Source: Lachnospiraceae bacterium
GTDB lineage: Bacteria; Bacillota_A; Clostridia; Lachnospirales; Lachnospiraceae
DNA: 7,611 nucleotides
NCBI GenBank assembly: GCA_024684065.1
Contig: JAIKXO010000259.1
Span: forward strand, 1 to 7,611
Direction of reading: 5' to 3'
The notes below the pieces were generated by a model. The model saw nothing but the letters and a program-made list of their open reading frames with translations. It had not been told where the DNA came from and did not search any database. The translations under genes were made by a program, and so were the position numbers. Positions within the stretch are counted from its first letter, which is position 1; the number at the start of each line of letters is the position of its first letter. Of the stretch, positions 4,851-7,611 are shown in pieces.

Positions 4851-6779
4851 ATGAAGTCCTTATTTCTCAGAATAAAAAATACGGTCAGAAGCAAAATGGA
4901 CCGCGTTCCCCTGTGGGCGGAATTTACCATGTTTATGGCCATCATACTGATACTTCTCACCTTCGTTCTATCCTTTCTTTTATACCGGCGCGAACAGACC
5001 CGTACAGTTGATGCTCTGGTATCGGCGGAACAGAGTCTTTTGAATCTGAAAACGGCAAATCTGCAGGAGTATATCAATTCCCTTTCGGAGTTTTCGATCC
5101 TGCCTGTTTATAACAGCGATTGTTACGCGGCGCTTACTTCATCGGGAGAGCTTTCCGACAGGGCTGTGGAAAGCCTGCGCCGGACAGTGCGCACCTATTT
5201 TCATACCAGGAGCGACCTTCTTTCCTACCATATCTATCTGCTTAACCAGGATATGGTAATAGGCCGTGATTACGGAAAAGAAGGGGTAAGCGTGAAAACA
5301 GCCGGGAATATGAAACAAAGCGATTATTATAAGGTCTGTGCGGAGAATGAAAAGAACTATGCCGTTTTTCCCTCTGAACATCACGATGTCCTGTTTCATT
5401 TCGTCCATTCGATCATCAGGATAAACGATAAGAGCATTACGGCTCTGGTGGATTTTGAAGTCGACCGTTCGGCCATAGAATATCTCTCTGCCCAGTCAGT
5501 CAGTCCCGGGGAAGCCTTCAGCCTTTATAACGCGGACGGAGCGCTTCTGTATACCGATGCGCAGGGAACACTTAAGGAGGAGCTTGAAGCATACCCGCCT
5601 GATGAAAACCTTGAAAGCTTTTTTTCAGATCCCGGTGACTTATCCGGTACGCCCGATACAACTCTTAACGGAAGTGCCCAAACAGAGAATATGCGGATAT
5701 CCACGGACGGTGTCAGCTATACGGAGATCGACGGTATGGATTATCTTCTTGTAAGGAATGCCAATAATGAGGAGTCTCTTTATCTTTCCACTCTGATACC
5801 CCTGTCATATATCACTAAGCAGCTTAGGCAGACAAGACAGTTTGTGATCCTTACCGGCCTGGTCTTTCTGCTTGCCTCAGTGATAGGCGCTTATGTTCTG
5901 ATACGTTATCTTTCCTCTCCGCTGACGGCGCTCGTAAAGCTTCAGGAAAGCTTCGGAGAAGGAACCCTCTCATCCGTGGAGGGTTCATCAGATATTTCTG
6001 AAACAGAAATCCCTTTAAGCAGCGGGGAGGTCATGGATACCCGCCTTGGACGCAGCAAAGAAAGTGCCGAGCTGAGCCGCTCTTTTAACCAGATGACCGG
6101 ACGGATCGAAAAGCTCCTTCGTGAAAACTATGCCGCGGAACTAAACGAAAAGAACGCAAGGCTGACTGCCCTTGAAGCACAGATCAATCCGCATTTTCTT
6201 TATAATACCTTACAGGCGGTGGGATCCGAGGCTCTTCTCAATGACCAGACGGAAATCTATCATATGCTCACTTCCCTTGCGTCCAATCTGCGTTATTCGA
6301 TCAAGGCGCCTAATGTTGTCTCGTTAAGGGATGAACTGAAATATGTGGATAATTACGTTTATCTCCAAAAGATCCGTATGGGGGAAAAGCTTGAGATCGG
6401 GCGCTATGTTGACGAATCGCTTTCAGATGTGCAGCTTCCGAAGCTGTGCATTCAGACCCTGGTTGAGAATTCCATCCTTCACGGAATAGGAGGGGAAAGG
6501 GATCGTGTCAGTATTTCCCTGACAATAAGATCAGACGGCGCTATGGTGAAAATAAAGGTTAACGACAACGGGATAGGAATAGAGGAAGAAGAGCTTTTAA
6601 GGGTAAGATCCAGCTTGCGGTCACAGACCTTAAGCGACGCAAACCAGAGTATAGGGCTGGCAAATCTGTATAACAGGCTTTTGCTGCTCTACGACGATAA
6701 AGCGGATATGACGATAGACAGCAGAACCGGAACGGACTCTTACACCGAAGTATCGCTTATGCTTCCGGTAACGGTTTAA
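4851..6779 (+). CDS. Sensor histidine kinase, YesM class (His_kinase/HATPase_c)
   Basis: Membrane sensor that should detect a sugar outside the cell and phosphorylate the response regulator encoded next. In the 642-residue product, the first membrane span is at about 26-44, an external Cache-like domain at about 45-329, the second span at about 331-353, a HAMP linker starting at Ser355-Ser356-Pro357, the phosphoacceptor motif LEAQINPHFLYNTLQ with His448, and an ATP-binding domain with N-box LVENSILHGI (Asn540), DNGIGI (572-577) and GLANLYNRL (602-610). The distance from HAMP Pro357 to the FNQM motif is about 20 residues longer than usual, through a Ser/Glu-rich stretch near 372-403. The start at 4851 is the first ATG, with a weak AGGA 13 bases upstream; an in-frame TTG at 4821 is possible but has no ribosome binding site. 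It is divergent from the importer, the usual arrangement for such sensors. Confidence 0.95.
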   Translation: MKSLFLRIKNTVRSKMDRVPLWAEFTMFMAIILILLTFVLSFLLYRREQTRTVDALVSAEQSLLNLKTANLQEYINSLSEFSILPVYNSDCYAALTSSGELSDRAVESLRRTVRTYFHTRSDLLSYHIYLLNQDMVIGRDYGKEGVSVKTAGNMKQSDYYKVCAENEKNYAVFPSEHHDVLFHFVHSIIRINDKSITALVDFEVDRSAIEYLSAQSVSPGEAFSLYNADGALLYTDAQGTLKEELEAYPPDENLESFFSDPGDLSGTPDTTLNGSAQTENMRISTDGVSYTEIDGMDYLLVRNANNEESLYLSTLIPLSYITKQLRQTRQFVILTGLVFLLASVIGAYVLIRYLSSPLTALVKLQESFGEGTLSSVEGSSDISETEIPLSSGEVMDTRLGRSKESAELSRSFNQMTGRIEKLLRENYAAELNEKNARLTALEAQINPHFLYNTLQAVGSEALLNDQTEIYHMLTSLASNLRYSIKAPNVVSLRDELKYVDNYVYLQKIRMGEKLEIGRYVDESLSDVQLPKLCIQTLVENSILHGIGGERDRVSISLTIRSDGAMVKIKVNDNGIGIEEEELLRVRSSLRSQTLSDANQSIGLANLYNRLLLLYDDKADMTIDSRTGTDSYTEVSLMLPVTV

Positions 6780-6817
6780 AGCAAAAATAAGTCCATTATG
6801 CCGGTTATACCGTAAAT

Positions 6818-6826
6818 TGTTATACT
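6818..6826 (+). promoter_or_regulatory. Extended -10 box, possible own promoter of the response regulator
   Basis: TGTTATACT is an extended -10 element (TGN followed by TATACT, five of six matches). No good -35 box lies 16 to 18 bases upstream; a small dyad CGGT-TAT-ACCG (6802-6812) sits there instead. Transcription would start near 6833, inside the large inverted repeat. This suggests the regulator can be transcribed separately from the kinase and may be autoregulated. Confidence 0.35.
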
Positions 6827-6860
6827 CATTAACGAAATGGCCTGTCTTTTCGTTAATGAG
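6825..6860. repeat. Inverted repeat with 13-bp perfect arms between kinase and regulator
   Basis: CTCATTAACGAAA at 6825-6837 and TTTCGTTAATGAG at 6848-6860 are exact inverted copies around a 10-base loop. The left arm overlaps the possible -10 box and start site. In RNA it would form a stable hairpin, but no T run follows, so a standard intrinsic terminator is unlikely. It is either an operator over the regulator promoter or an RNA element that sets the ratio of kinase to regulator. Confidence 0.65.
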
Positions 6861-6891
6861 CCCGCGCAAAGTCCAAAGGATGGGATACAAA

Positions 6892-7611
6892 ATGGAAAAG
6901 TCACTGATAATAGATGATGAAAGACCTGTATATATTGCTATAAGCAAGCTTGGAAACTGGGCAAAATACCGTCTTGAACGACCTCTCTATGCACAGAACG
7001 GCCGGGACGGACTTAAGATCATGCGGGAGTGCAGGCCTGCGCTTGTCTTTCTCGATATGCAGATGCCCGTTATGAACGGAAAGGAATTTCTTAAAGAGGC
7101 TTCAAAGGAATTTCCCGATACCGCATTCATCATACTAAGCGGTTTTGATGACTTTGAATATACACAGAGCGCGATCAGGTTCGGAGCCATGGATTATCTG
7201 TTAAAGCCGGTGGTTGAGGAGGAGCTTGACGAAGCCATCGGACGGGCCATGAAAACCCTTCATCCCGGGGAAGATTATGAGGATGGGGGAAATATACCGG
7301 CAAACCCGGACGCGGAAGAGGTGATCGTACGGATCAGGGAGGATATCGATAAAAGATACAGTGAAAATATACGGATCTCAGACTTTTCGGAGCAATATTA
7401 CTTTTCGGGAGAATATCTCTCAAGGCTCTTTAAGATCAAATACGGCAAAAATATATATGAATACCTTCTGATGGTAAGGATGGAGAGAGCTAAGGAGCTC
7501 CTTAGGGATCCCGACCTTAAGATACAGACTATCGCTGCAAGAACAGGGTATTCCGATACAAATTACTTTTCCAGAGCCTTCCGGAATTATACCGGCCTGA
7601 CCCCAAGTGAA
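6892..7611 (+). CDS. Response regulator with AraC-type HTH, YesN class (last residues outside the window)
   Basis: Partner of the upstream kinase and probable DNA-binding activator of the sugar genes. The window holds 240 codons. The receiver domain covers about residues 1-120, with acidic pair Asp8-Asp9, phosphoacceptor Asp55 in LVFLDMQMP, Ser83 and Lys105 in LLKP. A charged linker of about 25 residues follows, then two AraC helix-turn-helix units from about 145 to the edge, including YFSGEYLSRLFKIKYGKN, RMERAKELL, and IAARTGYSDTNYFSRAFRNY. The last visible residues, TGLTPSE, are normally followed by YR and a short tail, so only a few residues should be missing. It belongs to the short form of the family, without the long middle region of many YesN proteins. 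The ATG at 6892 follows AAAGGATG with about 11 bases between. It is separated from the kinase by 112 bases instead of the usual tight coupling. Confidence 0.95.
   Translation, partial: MEKSLIIDDERPVYIAISKLGNWAKYRLERPLYAQNGRDGLKIMRECRPALVFLDMQMPVMNGKEFLKEASKEFPDTAFIILSGFDDFEYTQSAIRFGAMDYLLKPVVEEELDEAIGRAMKTLHPGEDYEDGGNIPANPDAEEVIVRIREDIDKRYSENIRISDFSEQYYFSGEYLSRLFKIKYGKNIYEYLLMVRMERAKELLRDPDLKIQTIAARTGYSDTNYFSRAFRNYTGLTPSE

Noticed and set aside
6630..6947. Minus-strand open frame of 105 codons across the kinase end and the gap
   Set aside because: It is antisense to the ATP-binding domain of the kinase and the start of the regulator, with no domain or convincing ribosome binding site.
1..7611. 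CRISPR arrays, tRNA or rRNA genes, insertion sequences, attachment sites
   Set aside because: No spaced direct repeats, tRNA-like or rRNA segments, transposase or integrase coding sequence, or terminal repeats with target duplications were seen.

Overview
The window looks like part of a carbohydrate-utilisation locus from a Gram-positive anaerobe of the Clostridia, most likely a Lachnospiraceae-type gut or rumen bacterium. This is inferred from strong AAGGAGG/GGAGG ribosome binding sites, a lipoprotein solute-binding protein with an acidic Glu/Thr linker, a CUT1 ABC importer without its own ATPase, and a YesM/YesN-type two-component system. The species cannot be read from the sequence.

Layout. 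Leftward (minus strand), from about 4.74 kb down to 1: two ABC permeases (MalF-like at 3722-4612, MalG-like at 2883-3722, stop and start overlapping as TAATG), a sugar-binding lipoprotein (1492-2847), a 253-base gap rich in inverted repeats with a good promoter, and then the N-terminal half of a GH31 alpha-xylosidase of the YicI type (1-1238, cut by the window edge). Rightward (plus strand), divergent from the transporter: a sensor histidine kinase of the YesM class (4851-6779), a 112-base gap with an extended -10 box and a 13-bp-arm inverted repeat, and a receiver plus AraC-HTH response regulator of the YesN class (6892 to the window end, lacking only its last residues).

How the genes fit together (inference). 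The membrane kinase senses an extracellular sugar or oligosaccharide through its large external domain and phosphorylates the AraC-type regulator at Asp55. The regulator would activate the divergent importer operon and perhaps the xylosidase promoter. The binding protein and two permeases import a short alpha-xylose-capped oligosaccharide such as isoprimeverose or a xyloglucan fragment, using a shared MsmX-type ATPase encoded elsewhere, and the cytoplasmic alpha-xylosidase removes the terminal xylose.

Nothing in the window requires a wholly new system. The points most worth a second look are non-coding: the inverted repeat over the regulator's own promoter, the operator-like repeat over the xylosidase -35 box, a 26-bp perfect palindrome, and a structured leader in front of the first permease. 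In the coding part they are an extra segment in the kinase's HAMP linker and a repeat-built linker in the lipoprotein.
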